DNA of 41,978 nucleotides from Imhoffiella purpurea (GTDB lineage Bacteria > Pseudomonadota > Gammaproteobacteria > Chromatiales > Chromatiaceae), in the NCBI RefSeq assembly GCF_000585215.1, contig NZ_AONC01000070.1, positions 1-41,978 of the forward strand. Reading direction: 5' to 3'. The translations under genes were made by a program, and so were the position numbers. The notes beneath the pieces were generated by a model, which had not been told where the DNA came from, searched no databases, and worked only from the letters and a program-made list of their open reading frames with translations. Position 1 is the first letter of the stretch; each line of letters opens with the position of its first letter. This document shows positions 26,033-36,492 of this stretch, one piece after another.

Positions 26033-26450
26033 AGTGCCAGCTGACGTTTGTCAGGTTCGTGACCGGTAGAACCTTGGTATGGTGGCCAATTCTACGACAG
26101 GGTCTGAAAGACCTGGAAACCTGAAGCCCAGGGGGCGCGATGCGTCGGCGTTTCCCAACGATTGAGCCAGGCGCTCTCCGCGGAGGTCTCCATCTTCCAG
26201 CCGGATAGTGGCACACCCCGTGGTATGGAGACCGCTCGCGCGAAGGCTAGGCATCAAAGGGGTTCCGGGAGGCGTCCGGCCCCGGCGGCCAAGGGATCAT
26301 CCTCCAAGGTTGTCAGGGCCATGTCGTCACAGACCAAGTCGGCGTCGCTGCCGGCCCGCTCGGAGACCGACGAGTGGGAGGAATTCTGACCCGAGGGCAG
26401 CGATGGAGCATCGACGGGGATCCGTCGCGGTGACGAGGATGAAAAAATGC
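26033..26450. other. Intergenic region between fumarase and tRNA-Val
   Basis: About 420 bp with no credible gene. A minus-strand TAGAAT (26089-26094) could be the fumarase -10 element, though no good -35 accompanies it. CTGAC-N4-GTCAG (26041-26054) is the only clear palindrome. Nothing else is recognisable. Confidence 0.55.
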
Positions 26451-26479
26451 TTGCTATCGCTGAAAGCCGTCTGTAATAT
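26451..26479 (+). promoter_or_regulatory. sigma70 promoter of tRNA-Val
   Basis: TTGCTA (26451-26456), a 17-bp spacer, TAATAT (26474-26479), followed by the GC-rich discriminator AGCGGGC typical of stable-RNA promoters. The start would be near 26486, 14 bp before the mature tRNA. Confidence 0.8.
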
Positions 26480-26499
26480 AGCGGGCTCTGAACGACGAC

Positions 26500-26576
26500 A
26501 GGCGCGTAGCTCAGTTGGTTAGAGCACCACCTTGACATGGTGGGGGTCGTTGGTTCGAGTCCAATCGCGCCTACCA
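26500..26576 (+). tRNA. tRNA-Val (anticodon GAC)
   Basis: 77 nt cloverleaf. The acceptor stem is AGGCGCG (26500-26506) with CGCGCCT (26566-26572); the discriminator is A and the CCA is encoded (26574-26576). The anticodon stem is CCACC/GGTGG with loop TTGACAT, anticodon GAC at 26534-26536. The T loop is TTCGAGT. The body closely matches E. coli tRNA-Val(GAC) as I recall it. Confidence 0.97.
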
Positions 26577-26585
26577 ATTCCGGCT

Positions 26586-26660
26586 GTCAGCCTTCAGCGA
26601 TCAGCTTTCAGCGCAAGAATCTGGCTGAAAGGGGAGCGCTGAAGGCTGACGGCTTTTTTA
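26586..26660 (+). terminator. Terminator after tRNA-Val, built of nested repeats
   Basis: GTCAGCCTTCAGCG (26586-26599) pairs perfectly with 26637-26650 and runs into six T residues (26654-26659). Inside it a second stem forms from CTTTCAGC (26605-26612) and GCTGAAAG (26624-26631). The two left arms are near-repeats (TCAGCCTTCAGCG, TCAGCTTTCAGCG), which suggests a mobile intergenic repeat reused as a terminator. Confidence 0.85.
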
Positions 26661-26754
26661 TTGCCCGTCAATCCTTGCGTTCCCCCAAGTCAGGGCCGTG
26701 CTGTACGACTCACGTGATCCCTCGTATCGATCACCACTGAAACCAGGATTCGAG

Positions 26755-28674
26755 ATGCCTCTGATTACCCTTCCCGATGGCTCCCAACGCCAGTTCGATC
26801 AACCCCTTTCCGTTCACGAGGTCGCGGCCTCGATCGGCCCGGGTCTCGCCAAGGCGGCGCTCGCCGGGCGTGTGGATGGAACCCTGGTCGACACCTCCTA
26901 TATGCTCGACCGCGACGCCGAACTGGCGATCGTCACCAGCAAGGACGAAGAGACCGCGCTGGAGCTGCTGCGTCACGACGCCGCCCATGTGATGGCGCAG
27001 GCGGTCCAGGAGCTGTATCCGGGCACCCAGGTGACCATCGGTCCGGCGATCGAGAACGGCTTCTATTACGACTTCGCCCGCGACGAGCCCTTCACCCCGG
27101 ACGATCTGGAGCGCATCGAGGCGCGCATGCACGAGATCGTCAAGCGCGATCTGCCCATCGTTCGCGAGGTCTGGGACCGCGAGGAGGCCAAGCGCACCTT
27201 CGCCGGGATCGGCGAGCGCTACAAGGTCGAGATCATCGAGGACATCATCCCCGAGGGCGAAGAGGTCTCCGTCTATCGTCAGGGCGACTGGTTCGACGTC
27301 TGCCGCGGTCCGCACCTGCCGAGCACCGGCAAGCTCGGCAACGGCTTCAAGCTGACCAAGGTGGCCGGCGCCTACTGGCGCGGCGACTCCAGCAATGCCA
27401 TGCTGCAGCGCATCTACGGCACCGCCTGGCGCGACAAGAAGGAGCTCAAGGCCTATCTCCAGCGTCTGGAGGAGGCCGAGAAGCGCGATCACCGCAAGCT
27501 CGGCAAGCAGCTCGATCTCTTCCACTTCCAGGACGAAGCGCCCGGCATGGCCTTCTGGCACGCCAAGGGCCGCGTCATCTATCGCCTGGCCGAGGCCTAC
27601 ATGCGCGAGAAGCTCGCGGAGTACGGCTACGAGGAGGTCGAGACCCCGCAGGTGCTCGACCGCTCGCTGTGGGAACGCTCGGGCCACTGGGAGAAGTTCG
27701 CCGACGGCATGTTCACGACCCAGCTCGACGATCGCGACTATGCGATCAAGCCGATGAACTGTCCGGGCCACATCCAGCTCTACAACCAGGGGCTCAAGAG
27801 CTACCGCGACCTGCCGCTGCGTCTCGCCGAGTTCGGTGTGGTGCACCGCAACGAGCCGTCCGGAACCCTGCACGGCCTGATGCGCGCCCGCCGTTTCACC
27901 CAGGACGACGCCCACGTCTTCTGCACCGAGGAGCAGCTCCAGTCAGAGGTGGCGACCCTGATCGACATGGTGTTCGAGACCTATCGGGATTTCGGCTTCG
28001 ACCAGATCGACCTGGCCCTGTCGCTGCGCCCCGAGAAGCGGGTCGGCGCCGACGAGCTGTGGGACAAGGCCGAGGCCGCCCTGGATCGCTCGCTGAAGGA
28101 CAAGGGGCTCGAATTCAGGGTGCAGCCGGGCGAGGGCGCCTTCTATGGCCCCAAGATCGAGTTCACCCTGCACGACAGCATCGGCCGCGCCTGGCAGTGC
28201 GGCACCATCCAGGTCGACTTCTCCATGCCCGGCCGGCTCGGTGCCTACTACATCGCCGAGGACAACAGCAAGCAGACCCCGGTCATGATCCACCGCGCGG
28301 TCCTGGGCTCGGTCGAGCGTTTCATCGGGATTCTGATCGAGCACTATGCCGGATTCTTCCCTGCCTGGCTGGCGCCGGTCCAGGTCGCCGTGCTCAATAT
28401 CACCGACCGTCAGGCGGACTATGTCAAGGAAGTCGCTAAGGTATTGCGCGACAAAGGCTTCCGTGTCGAGACGGACTTGAGAAACGAGAAGATCGGCTTT
28501 AAAATCCGCGAGCACACCCTGCGGAGGGTGCCCTACTTACTCGTGGTGGGGGATCGGGAAGTCGAAACCCGCTCGTTGTCCGTTCGTGACCGCAAGGGCC
28601 AGGATCTCGGCTCGTTCGAGCTTGGCGCCTTCATCGACCGCCTGGGCGAAGAGGTCGCGAGCCGAGCCCACTAA
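26755..28674 (+). CDS. thrS: Threonyl-tRNA synthetase
   Basis: 639 aa from ATG 26755 (AGGA at 26745-26748); an in-frame start 57 bp upstream adds residues unlike the family. Domains: TGS (1-61), editing domain with [17 protein letters not shown] (about 70-225), and class II catalytic core with the zinc-site Cys in MNCPGHI and its partner [12 protein letters not shown]. Motif 3 lies in the later core, and the anticodon-binding domain occupies about the last 100 residues ([16 protein letters not shown]). It charges tRNA-Thr. It heads the conserved translation operon. The 3' end carries a probable promoter for infC (28477-28505). Confidence 0.98.
   Translation: MPLITLPDGSQRQFDQPLSVHEVAASIGPGLAKAALAGRVDGTLVDTSYMLDRDAELAIVTSKDEETALELLRHDAAHVMAQAVQELYPGTQVTIGPAIENGFYYDFARDEPFTPDDLERIEARMHEIVKRDLPIVREVWDREEAKRTFAGIGERYKVEIIEDIIPEGEEVSVYRQGDWFDVCRGPHLPSTGKLGNGFKLTKVAGAYWRGDSSNAMLQRIYGTAWRDKKELKAYLQRLEEAEKRDHRKLGKQLDLFHFQDEAPGMAFWHAKGRVIYRLAEAYMREKLAEYGYEEVETPQVLDRSLWERSGHWEKFADGMFTTQLDDRDYAIKPMNCPGHIQLYNQGLKSYRDLPLRLAEFGVVHRNEPSGTLHGLMRARRFTQDDAHVFCTEEQLQSEVATLIDMVFETYRDFGFDQIDLALSLRPEKRVGADELWDKAEAALDRSLKDKGLEFRVQPGEGAFYGPKIEFTLHDSIGRAWQCGTIQVDFSMPGRLGAYYIAEDNSKQTPVMIHRAVLGSVERFIGILIEHYAGFFPAWLAPVQVAVLNITDRQADYVKEVAKVLRDKGFRVETDLRNEKIGFKIREHTLRRVPYLLVVGDREVETRSLSVRDRKGQDLGSFELGAFIDRLGEEVASRAH
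28477..28505 (+). promoter_or_regulatory. sigma70 promoter inside thrS, probably for infC-rpmI-rplT
   Basis: TTGAGA (28477-28482), a 17-bp spacer, TAAAAT (28500-28505). The encoded protein motif is conserved, but it is written with codons scarce in this GC-rich sequence (TTG, AGA, TTT AAA), as if chosen to form the promoter. E. coli also has infC promoters inside thrS. Confidence 0.65.
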
Positions 28675-28738
28675 AGCGTACGGCTTCGCGAAGCGGGTCA
28701 TGAGCATGATCCGCCCCGCTGCGTTCATTTGTGTTTCT

Positions 28739-28754
28739 GGAGGAACCTGCTATC
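28739..28754 (+). promoter_or_regulatory. infC ribosome-binding site with AUC start codon
   Basis: GGAGGAA (28739-28745) is followed after 6 bases by ATC (28752-28754). No in-frame ATG, GTG or TTG stands at usable spacing. The GTG at 28731 lies upstream of this Shine-Dalgarno and has none of its own. The leader just before can fold: GCGGGTCAT (28693-28701) with ATGATCCGC (28706-28714). Confidence 0.8.
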
Positions 28755-29270
28755 GCCGCACCAAAGAGAAACCGCGTCAACAAGGAAATCAATGTGCCGG
28801 AGGTCCGGCTGATCGGCGCGGATGGAAATCAGATCGGGGTCGTGAACACGCGCGAAGCGATGGACATGGCCGCCGAGGCGGGATTGGACCTTGTCGAGAT
28901 CGTACCCACGTCGGAACCACCGGTGTGTCGGCTGATGGATTTCGGTCGCTTCCTCTTCGATCAGAAGAAGAAGAAGAACGAGGCCAAGAAGAAGCAGAAG
29001 CAGGTTCAGATCAAGGAAGTGAAGTTCAGGCCAGGGACGGATGAGGGAGACTATCAGGTCAAACTACGCAACCTGACGCGTTTCCTCAATGAAGGGGACA
29101 AGGCCAAGGTGACCATGCGGTTCCGGGGGCGTGAGCACGCCCACCGCGAACTCGGCTTGGAACTCCTCAGACGGATCGAGAACGATCTGGCCGAATTCAG
29201 TACCGTGGAGCAGCAGCCGCTCATGGAGGGGCGTCAGATGGTCATGGTGCTCGGCCCCAAAAAGAAATAG
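28752..29270 (+). CDS. infC: Translation initiation factor IF-3, non-canonical AUC start
   Basis: 172 aa from ATC 28752. The N domain begins [19 protein letters not shown], then [20 protein letters not shown]. The linker is Lys-rich (residues about 76-90) and the C domain contains [13 protein letters not shown] and [16 protein letters not shown]-3 binds the 30S subunit and rejects initiation at codons other than AUG, GUG or UUG. A start at AUU/AUC/AUA lets IF-3 repress its own synthesis, as known for E. coli (AUU). The length agrees with the family (about 175-180). Confidence 0.97.
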   Translation: MAAPKRNRVNKEINVPEVRLIGADGNQIGVVNTREAMDMAAEAGLDLVEIVPTSEPPVCRLMDFGRFLFDQKKKKNEAKKKQKQVQIKEVKFRPGTDEGDYQVKLRNLTRFLNEGDKAKVTMRFRGREHAHRELGLELLRRIENDLAEFSTVEQQPLMEGRQMVMVLGPKKK

Positions 29271-29326
29271 CGACGATCGGAATACCGGCCTCGGGGCGAT
29301 TCACACTGAGGGATCGCGGAGGCAAG

Positions 29327-29356
29327 GCATCGGGCGCCCCTGCTGGCGCCCGATGC
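29327..29356 (+). promoter_or_regulatory. Strong hairpin between infC and rpmI
   Basis: GCATCGGGCGCC (29327-29338), loop CCTGCT, GGCGCCCGATGC (29345-29356): a perfect 12-bp stem with no T tract. In E. coli, L20 represses rpmI-rplT through structures in this region, so it may belong to an L20 control element, or be a partial terminator or processing site. The choice is open. Confidence 0.5.
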
Positions 29357-29426
29357 GTTCTGAAGACCTGTCGGCCGGTCCGCGTCGCATCATCGTCATC
29401 AGCAAATAGCGGAGTATTCGAGACCC

Positions 29427-29621
29427 ATGCCTAAGCTGAAAACCAATCGCGGAGCCGCGAAGCGCTTCAAGCGCACCGCCTCCGGTATCAAGTGCAATGC
29501 CTCCCATCGGCGTCACATCCTGACCAAGAAGAGCACCAAGCGGAAGCGTCAGCTGCGCTCGCCGCAGCGCATCCACAAGTCGGATGTGCGGATGGCGCTA
29601 CGGATGATCCCCTACTGCTAG
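29427..29621 (+). CDS. rpmI: 50S ribosomal protein L35
   Basis: 64 aa, highly basic, with the L35 start [17 protein letters not shown] and the C-terminal [14 protein letters not shown]. It is a structural protein of the large subunit. It lies between infC and rplT in the conserved order. The leader contains a strong hairpin (29327-29356), consistent with translational control by L20. Confidence 0.98.
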   Translation: MPKLKTNRGAAKRFKRTASGIKCNASHRRHILTKKSTKRKRQLRSPQRIHKSDVRMALRMIPYC

Positions 29622-29695
29622 GGAATCGACGCGACCGATCGGATCCATTCGGCCGATCGGCCAATTGCACTCATCAAGTTACCGGAGAGTTATAG

Positions 29696-31200
<1,505 letters not shown>

Positions 31201-31300
31201 CGCCGACTCGGCGGGCGCCGACGCGCGCGCCCGGCATCATGACTTCATCTAGACTCGCCGGGCGCGACTGGTCCGGCGAGCGACGACGGGAAATCGAGAC

Positions 31301-33679
31301 ATGCGATTCAGTGAGGCTTGGCTCCGCGAGTGGGTGAACCCACCGGTCGATACCCAGCAATTGGCCGATCAGCTCAGCATGGCGGGTCTGGAGGTGGACG
31401 CGGTTGAGCCGGCGGCGCCGGACTTCAGCGGCGTCTTCATCGGGCTGGTCCAGGCGATCGCACCCCATCCGGACGCGGCCAAGCTGCGTATCTGCACGGT
31501 CGACGTGGGGCAGGGCGATCCGCTTCAGATCATCTGCGGCGCCGCCAACGTCGCCGAGGGGATGCGGGTTCCGGTGGCGACCATCGGCGCTCGTCTGCCG
31601 GGCGACTTCAAGATCAAGCGCGCCAAGCTGCGCGGCGTCGAGTCCTTCGGCATGATCTGCTCGGCCAAGGAGCTGGGTCTGGCGGAGTCCTCCGAGGGCA
31701 TCCTGCCGCTGCCCGCCGACGCCCCGCTGGGCGAGGACGTCCGCGCCTGGCTGGCGCTCGACGACCACTGCATCGAGGTCGATCTGACCCCGGATCGCGG
31801 CGATTGTCTGGGACTCGCCGGACTGGCGCGCGAGGTGGCCGTCATCAACCGCTCGCCCCTGACGCCGCCCGCGATCGAGCCCGTGGCGCCTGCCTGCGAC
31901 GACCGCTTCCCGGTCTCCCTGGCGGCGCCGCAGGCCTGTCCGCGCTACGTCTGTCGCGTGATCCGCGGCATCGACCCGACGGCCGAGACTCCCATGTGGA
32001 TGCAGGAGCGTCTGCGTCGCGGGGGCATTCGCGCCATCAGCCCGGTGGTCGACGTCACCAACTATGTGCTGCTCGAACTGGGGCAGCCGATGCACGGCTT
32101 CGATCTAGCCAGGCTCTCGGGCGAGATCCGGGTGCGCATGGCCGCCGCCGGCGAGCGTCTGGCCCTGCTCAACGGCGAGGAGGCGGAGCTGCGCGAGGAC
32201 ACGCTAGTCATCGCCGACGCCGAGCGTCCGCTCGCCATGGCCGGCATCATGGGCGGTGCGGACAGCGGGGTCGGCGACGATACCCGCGACATCCTGCTCG
32301 AGAGCGCCTTCTTCGCCCCGCTGGCCATCAGCGGCAAGGCGCGCTCCTATGGTCTGCACACCGATTCCTCGCACCGCTTCGAGCGCGGCGTGGATCCGGA
32401 GCTCCAGGTCCGGGCGATCGAGCGCGCCACCGCGCTGCTGCTCGACATCGTCGGCGGCACCCCAGGTCCGGTCCATGAGACCAGCTCTGCCGAGCATCTG
32501 CCCCCGCGCCGGCCCCTGCAGCTGCGCGAGCGGCGTATCGCCCAGGTTCTGGGCCTGGAACTGCCGGCCGAGTCCGTCGAGGACATCCTCGGCCGTCTCG
32601 GGATGGATCTGGAGCGCTCGGACGAGGGCTGGACGGTCACGCCGCCGAGCGCCCGCTTCGATCTGGTCCAGGAGGTCGACCTGATCGCCGACGTCGGACG
32701 CATCCACGGCTACGACCGCATCCCGGTCTCGCATGCCAGCGCCTCCTCGGTGACCAAGTCGGCGCCCGAGTCCGGGTTCGATCTGGATCGCGCCCGGCTC
32801 GCCCTGGTCGATCGCGGATTCCACGAGGTCATCACCTACAGCTTCGTCAGCCCCGAGATACAGGCGCTGGTCGAGCCGGGCGTCGAGACGCTCCAGCTGG
32901 CCAATCCCATCAGCGCCGAGCTCTCCACCATGCGCACCAGCCTCTGGCCGGGTCTGCTGCAGAGCGCGCTCTACAACCAGTCGCGCCAGCAGGACCGGGT
33001 GCGGCTCTTCGAGTCCGGGCTGCGCTTCCGGGTGACGCCCGATGGACTGCGCCAGGAGCTGGGGATCGGTGGTCTGGTGGCCGGGGGCGTCGCTCCCGAG
33101 CAGTGGGATCAGAAGGCGCGCCCCGTCGATTTCTACGATCTCAAGGCCGATGTCGAGGCATTGCTGTCCCTGACGGGCGCGGCCGGCGAGTTCCGCTTCG
33201 TCCCAGGCGAGCATCCGGCCCTGCATCCGGGCCAGACCGCCCGTATCGAGCGCAATGGCGAGGCGGTCGGTCTCATGGGGATGCTGCATCCGTCGGTGGC
33301 CGCCAAGCTGGATCTGGACGGCGACGTCTTCCTCTTCGAGCTGGATATCCTGCAACTGGACGAAGGCGTGCTGCCGCGCTACCGGCAGATCTCGCGTTTC
33401 CCGGCCATCCGCCGCGATCTGGCTCTCCTGGTCGACGAGGGGGTCACCTACGGGGCCATAGATGCCTGCATCCGAGCGGCCGAGCCCGAGCTGCTGCGCG
33501 AGCTGGTGCTGTTCGACGTCTACACAGGTGAGAACATTGATTCAGGACGAAAAAGCCTCGCTTTAGGATTGATTTTACAGTCTTCTTCCCAGACACTTAC
33601 GGACGAAGTCATCGAGAGAACGGTAGGACGCATCCTGGATCGTCTTACCACCGAACTTGGCGCACGATTGAGAGATTGA
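31301..33679 (+). CDS. pheT: Phenylalanyl-tRNA synthetase beta subunit
   Basis: 792 aa, the usual length. Domains: tRNA-binding OB fold (about 40-150; [14 protein letters not shown]), B3/B4 editing region (about 210-390; [20 protein letters not shown]), B5 (about 400-475), a core resembling the catalytic fold (about 490-690), and a C-terminal anticodon-binding FDX-ACB domain (about 700-792; [19 protein letters not shown]). It edits misacylated Tyr-tRNA-Phe and binds tRNA. The last about 130 bp (from 33535) shift to AT-rich, rare codons (TTA, CGA, GGA, AGA) just before ihfA. The stop (33677-33679) is 4 bp before the ihfA ATG. Confidence 0.98.
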   Translation: MRFSEAWLREWVNPPVDTQQLADQLSMAGLEVDAVEPAAPDFSGVFIGLVQAIAPHPDAAKLRICTVDVGQGDPLQIICGAANVAEGMRVPVATIGARLPGDFKIKRAKLRGVESFGMICSAKELGLAESSEGILPLPADAPLGEDVRAWLALDDHCIEVDLTPDRGDCLGLAGLAREVAVINRSPLTPPAIEPVAPACDDRFPVSLAAPQACPRYVCRVIRGIDPTAETPMWMQERLRRGGIRAISPVVDVTNYVLLELGQPMHGFDLARLSGEIRVRMAAAGERLALLNGEEAELREDTLVIADAERPLAMAGIMGGADSGVGDDTRDILLESAFFAPLAISGKARSYGLHTDSSHRFERGVDPELQVRAIERATALLLDIVGGTPGPVHETSSAEHLPPRRPLQLRERRIAQVLGLELPAESVEDILGRLGMDLERSDEGWTVTPPSARFDLVQEVDLIADVGRIHGYDRIPVSHASASSVTKSAPESGFDLDRARLALVDRGFHEVITYSFVSPEIQALVEPGVETLQLANPISAELSTMRTSLWPGLLQSALYNQSRQQDRVRLFESGLRFRVTPDGLRQELGIGGLVAGGVAPEQWDQKARPVDFYDLKADVEALLSLTGAAGEFRFVPGEHPALHPGQTARIERNGEAVGLMGMLHPSVAAKLDLDGDVFLFELDILQLDEGVLPRYRQISRFPAIRRDLALLVDEGVTYGAIDACIRAAEPELLRELVLFDVYTGENIDSGRKSLALGLILQSSSQTLTDEVIERTVGRILDRLTTELGARLRD

Positions 33680-33683
33680 AGGT

Positions 33684-33983
33684 ATGGCATTGACCAAAGC
33701 CGAAATGGCTGAACATCTGTTCGAAGAACTCGGGCTCAACAAGCGCGAGGCCAAAGACATCGTCGAGATGTTCTTCGAAGAGATCCGCACCGCGCTGGAG
33801 CGGGGCGAGCAGGTCAAGCTGTCCGGATTCGGCAACTTCGATCTGCGCGAGAAGAAGGAGCGTCCGGGACGCAATCCCAAGACCGGCGAGGAGATCCCCA
33901 TCACCGCCCGTCGCGTGGTCACCTTCCGCCCCGGCCAGAAGCTCAAATCGCGTGTGGAGGCCTATGCTGGAACCGATCGATAG
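33684..33983 (+). CDS. ihfA: Integration host factor alpha subunit
   Basis: 99 aa, full length. It begins [18 protein letters not shown]; the DNA-intercalating arm is [19 protein letters not shown] with the conserved Pro. IHF (alpha with beta from elsewhere) bends DNA at WATCAA-N4-TTR sites and often assists sigma54 promoters. Its AAGG overlaps the pheT stop. The merR-like gene overlaps its 3' end by 20 bp. Confidence 0.98.
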   Translation: MALTKAEMAEHLFEELGLNKREAKDIVEMFFEEIRTALERGEQVKLSGFGNFDLREKKERPGRNPKTGEEIPITARRVVTFRPGQKLKSRVEAYAGTDR

Positions 33984-34338
33984 TGGTAACGGTCTCGGCG
34001 AGGGCGATCTCCCGCCCATCCCGGGAAAGCGTTATTTCACCATCGGCGAGGTCAGCGAACTGTGCGGCGTCAAGCCGCACGTCCTGCGCTATTGGGAACA
34101 GGAATTCCCACAGCTCAAGCCCGTGAAGCGCCGGGGCAACCGGCGCTACTACCAGCGACACGACGTCCTCATGGTCCGGCAGATCCGCAATCTGCTCTAC
34201 GACCAGGGGTTCACCATCGGTGGCGCCCGCCAGCAGCTCAGCGGCGAGGGCGCCAAGCACGACATGAACCAGACCCACCAGATCCTCCGCCAGATGCGCC
34301 TGGAGCTCGAAGAGATCCTCCAGGTGCTCCGGCGCTGA
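33964..34338 (+). CDS. MerR-family helix-turn-helix regulator
   Basis: 124 aa from ATG 33964; GTG 33952 is an alternative. The MerR DNA-binding domain is clear: [20 protein letters not shown], then [21 protein letters not shown] dimerisation helix follows ([17 protein letters not shown]). It lacks Cys residues for metal sensing after the HTH, so it is of the short, effector-unknown type commonly found directly after ihfA in gammaproteobacteria. It overlaps the end of ihfA by 20 bp in another frame, so expression is probably coupled. No target is known. Confidence 0.93.
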   Translation: MLEPIDSGNGLGEGDLPPIPGKRYFTIGEVSELCGVKPHVLRYWEQEFPQLKPVKRRGNRRYYQRHDVLMVRQIRNLLYDQGFTIGGARQQLSGEGAKHDMNQTHQILRQMRLELEEILQVLRR

Positions 34339-34632
34339 TTCCAGGACGCCGTCGCCCGATTCCGAGGCATGGTTCCTGCTTACTTCACCTTCCCCCGGAT
34401 TCCCCCCATCCTTCATGCCCGGCCGGGGTCCAAGGCCGTATGTCCTCATCCCTGAATTCGCCGCCGTGGGCTCGGTCATCTCGCGAGGGTGACATAGTCA
34501 CGGATGTTCGGGGACGGAATCCTTAGAGTTGGATCACACCGCGCGGCACCATCCACGCGCGCGTCCCGCTCCGTCCCTCGCCCGTACCGCGATGGATCGA
34601 GGCCGGAGCCAGAACCCAAAGGAATCCGCCCC

Positions 34633-34971
34633 ATGTTGAAATCGATCATCCCGCCCGCCGTCGGTCTGGCCATCGGCCTCGGTCTCTTCGGCGCTTCAGC
34701 CGACGCCTCCGAGACGCTCGATGGCCGCGTGCTGTGGGAACGTGCCGAGGGGCCGACCGGCAAGTCCTGCGCCTCCTGCCATTCGCCCCTCGAGGAGACG
34801 ATGCGCGGACGGGCCGCGACCTATCCCAAATTCATCGCCGCCATGGATCGCGAGGTGACCCTGGAGCAGCGCATCAACGGCTGCCGCCGCAAGGCGCTTG
34901 GCGTCGAGCCCTGGGCGCCGGATGCGCCCGAGCTCGAGGCGGTCGCCGAGCTGCTCCGCTCCTTGGACTGA
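34633..34971 (+). CDS. Small periplasmic c-type cytochrome resembling the SoxA N-terminal domain
   Basis: 112 aa from ATG 34633 (AAGGAA at 34618-34623). A signal peptide is evident (hydrophobic 9-20, cleavage after ASADA at about residue 25). One haem site, CASCH, lies at 46-50. The sequence around it (GRVLWERAEGPTGKSCASCH, then MRGRAATYPKF and LEQRINGCRR) follows the pattern of the first haem domain of SoxA, the thiosulfate-oxidising cytochrome. Cys84 falls where SoxA carries a Cys that I recall as a haem ligand. The second, catalytic SoxA domain is absent and no soxX/soxY/soxZ genes are near. It is a stand-alone electron carrier or a Sox accessory protein. Confidence 0.75.
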   Translation: MLKSIIPPAVGLAIGLGLFGASADASETLDGRVLWERAEGPTGKSCASCHSPLEETMRGRAATYPKFIAAMDREVTLEQRINGCRRKALGVEPWAPDAPELEAVAELLRSLD

Positions 34972-35003
34972 ACGTCCCGGCGTCCGCTTCCTTGGCGCCC
35001 TCC

Positions 35004-35032
35004 ATCGGTCCGCTCGGCTGGGAGGGGCCGAT
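35004..35032. terminator. Weak hairpin between the cytochrome and VOC genes
   Basis: ATCGGTCC (35004-35011) pairs with GGGCCGAT (35025-35032) with one G-U wobble, between two convergent stops (34971 and 35062). There is no T tract. Confidence 0.3.
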
Positions 35033-35061
35033 CCGTCCCCGGGGAACCGGGCTGAGACGGA

Positions 35062-35616
35062 TCAGCGCTGATCGGTCCTCGATGGAAGGCGGCGTATCCC
35101 AGCCTTCCACGGCGGCTCCTTCCATTCGGGATGCCGCTTCCATTCGCCCTTGAGCGCCCCGAGCCAGCCTCGGAGGTCTGAAAGGGACGGGATCGTCGGG
35201 GTATGGCTCAGCTCGAAATGGATGCCCGTGAAGGGGTCGTCGAAGAAGACGGCATAGTAGCCCGGCGCGTAGACGGGATACTCGGCCGGCGGCTCGGTCA
35301 CCTTCACCTGGTTCCTCAAGAGGAAATCCCGGTGGAAGTCGTCGACCTCGCGGCGGTTTCGGGCCCAGAGCGCGATGTGATGGATGCCGGTGGCATGCGC
35401 GTCCGGGTTCAGCCTGTCCCCGGTCTCCGCCGGCTGGATCCCGATATAGCTGTGGAAGAAGGGGAGGCGGGCCATGTAGTAGGTCGAACGGTAGCCGATG
35501 TCCAGGGTCCAGAAGCTCTGGTAGCCCAGCCAGCCGAACATGCGGTCGAAGAAGGCGATGGATTCCTCGTAGCGCAGCACCGAGAATTCGACGTGATGAA
35601 TGCCTTTCCATCTCAT
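35062..35616 (-). CDS. VOC-superfamily (glyoxalase/dioxygenase fold) protein
   Basis: 184 aa. Two beta-alpha-beta-beta-beta modules are visible: HHVEFSVLRYEESIAFFDRM at the start and HHIALWARNRREVDDFHRDF in the middle. His in each HH pair and Glu in FTGIHFEL are the likely metal ligands. The family includes glyoxalase I, extradiol dioxygenases and antibiotic-binding proteins; the substrate cannot be named. A Trp/Arg/Pro-rich tail (about 145-184) is unusual. It is last in a tight minus-strand operon, 5 bp after the phosphoesterase stop. Confidence 0.85.
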   Translation of the reverse strand: MRWKGIHHVEFSVLRYEESIAFFDRMFGWLGYQSFWTLDIGYRSTYYMARLPFFHSYIGIQPAETGDRLNPDAHATGIHHIALWARNRREVDDFHRDFLLRNQVKVTEPPAEYPVYAPGYYAVFFDDPFTGIHFELSHTPTIPSLSDLRGWLGALKGEWKRHPEWKEPPWKAGIRRLPSRTDQR

Positions 35617-35621
35617 CTCGA

Positions 35622-36470
35622 TCAGACTCCATTGTTGCTTGATGGCGGTTCGAATTGCGGACTTGAGTGTAGGTTATGAGCAGCGGGCGCCCAGCCGAGT
35701 TCGGAACGTTGAAAGGACGAACTCCCGGCCACGGCGAACCGCTTGCCGTCCCAGCGCATGGCCTCGATGCGGATCTGCCGGGACGATGCCTGGATGCGGT
35801 TGTAGGCGTTCGGCTCGCCCTTGCGGCGGCTGGAGATGGCGGTTCCGGCCTGGGCGACGACGATGCCGTTGGCGGTGCCGGCGTCGCTGCGGTGCAGGTG
35901 TCCGCCGAGGATGAGATCGATCCGGGCCGAGCGCAATCCGTCCAGAATCTCATCGGCCCGGCCGACCAGGCCGCGTTTGCGCACCGCGTCCGAGAGCAGG
36001 AAGGGATGATGGGCGACCAGGATGCGCACCGCATCGGGTTCCGAGGCGCCGGCCAGTCTCACGACCCGGCCCAGCTGATCCAGGTTGATTCGGCCCCGGG
36101 ACCAGTCCAGATGCATCCCCCAGCGTCGCGCCGTCTTGACCCCGATGGCGATGAAATCCCGTCCCCTGACGCTGGATTCGAGATCCTCCGAGATGTGGCG
36201 ACGCCATTCGCGCCAGGGGTGGACGAAGCGCCGCCAGGGTCGCCAGCCGGGCAGGTCGTGATTGCCGGGAACCACCAGGACAGGATCCGGCAGCCTGCGG
36301 ATGAAGGTGGCGGCGGCGGCGAATTCGCGCGGGCGTGCGTGCTGGGTGAGGTCGCCGCTCAGGGCGACCAGATCGGGCCGCATCCGCCGGATCTCCGCGC
36401 AGAGCGTCTCGGCGAGCGGCGGCAGGTGGGTTCCGAAATGCAGGTCCGAGATGTGGGCGATACGCATCAT
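35622..36470 (-). CDS. Calcineurin-like metallophosphoesterase
   Basis: 282 aa. All metal-binding motifs are present in order: DLH (residues 9-11), GDLTQ, GNHD, AHHP and GGHLH. The family hydrolyses phosphodiesters or phosphomonoesters (3',5'-cAMP, glycerophosphodiesters, lipid intermediates); the substrate is unknown. No signal peptide or membrane segment, so it is cytoplasmic. The gene starts 22 bp after the lipid-kinase stop, and the VOC gene starts 5 bp after it. Pairing with a diacylglycerol kinase-like gene suggests phospholipid metabolism, as inference. Confidence 0.9.
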   Translation of the reverse strand: MMRIAHISDLHFGTHLPPLAETLCAEIRRMRPDLVALSGDLTQHARPREFAAAATFIRRLPDPVLVVPGNHDLPGWRPWRRFVHPWREWRRHISEDLESSVRGRDFIAIGVKTARRWGMHLDWSRGRINLDQLGRVVRLAGASEPDAVRILVAHHPFLLSDAVRKRGLVGRADEILDGLRSARIDLILGGHLHRSDAGTANGIVVAQAGTAISSRRKGEPNAYNRIQASSRQIRIEAMRWDGKRFAVAGSSSFQRSELGWAPAAHNLHSSPQFEPPSSNNGV

Positions 36471-36492
36471 GGAAGGGGCGTCGCGGCGCCGC

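Noticed and set aside
24569..26044. 491-codon plus-strand frame opposite fumarase
   Set aside because: Shadow of the fumarase gene; low-complexity composition and no family resemblance.
26041..26054. CTGAC-N4-GTCAG palindrome before the fumarase start as an operator
   Set aside because: Too short, and it matches no operator that I can name; recorded only as a structure.
26162..26389. 75-codon plus-strand frame upstream of tRNA-Val
   Set aside because: Ser/Arg/Ala-rich, no Shine-Dalgarno and no recognisable pattern; probably non-coding.
26500..26576. tRNA-Val as an integration (att) site for a genomic island
   Set aside because: The tRNA is followed directly by its terminator and the conserved thrS operon; no integrase or repeated tRNA 3' end is seen.
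26254..26577. Minus-strand frame overlapping the tRNA, with a translation beginning MVGAIGLEPTTPTMSRW
   Set aside because: It is the antisense of tRNA-Val; such GLEPTTPTMSRW translations are a known artefact of reading tRNA genes backwards.
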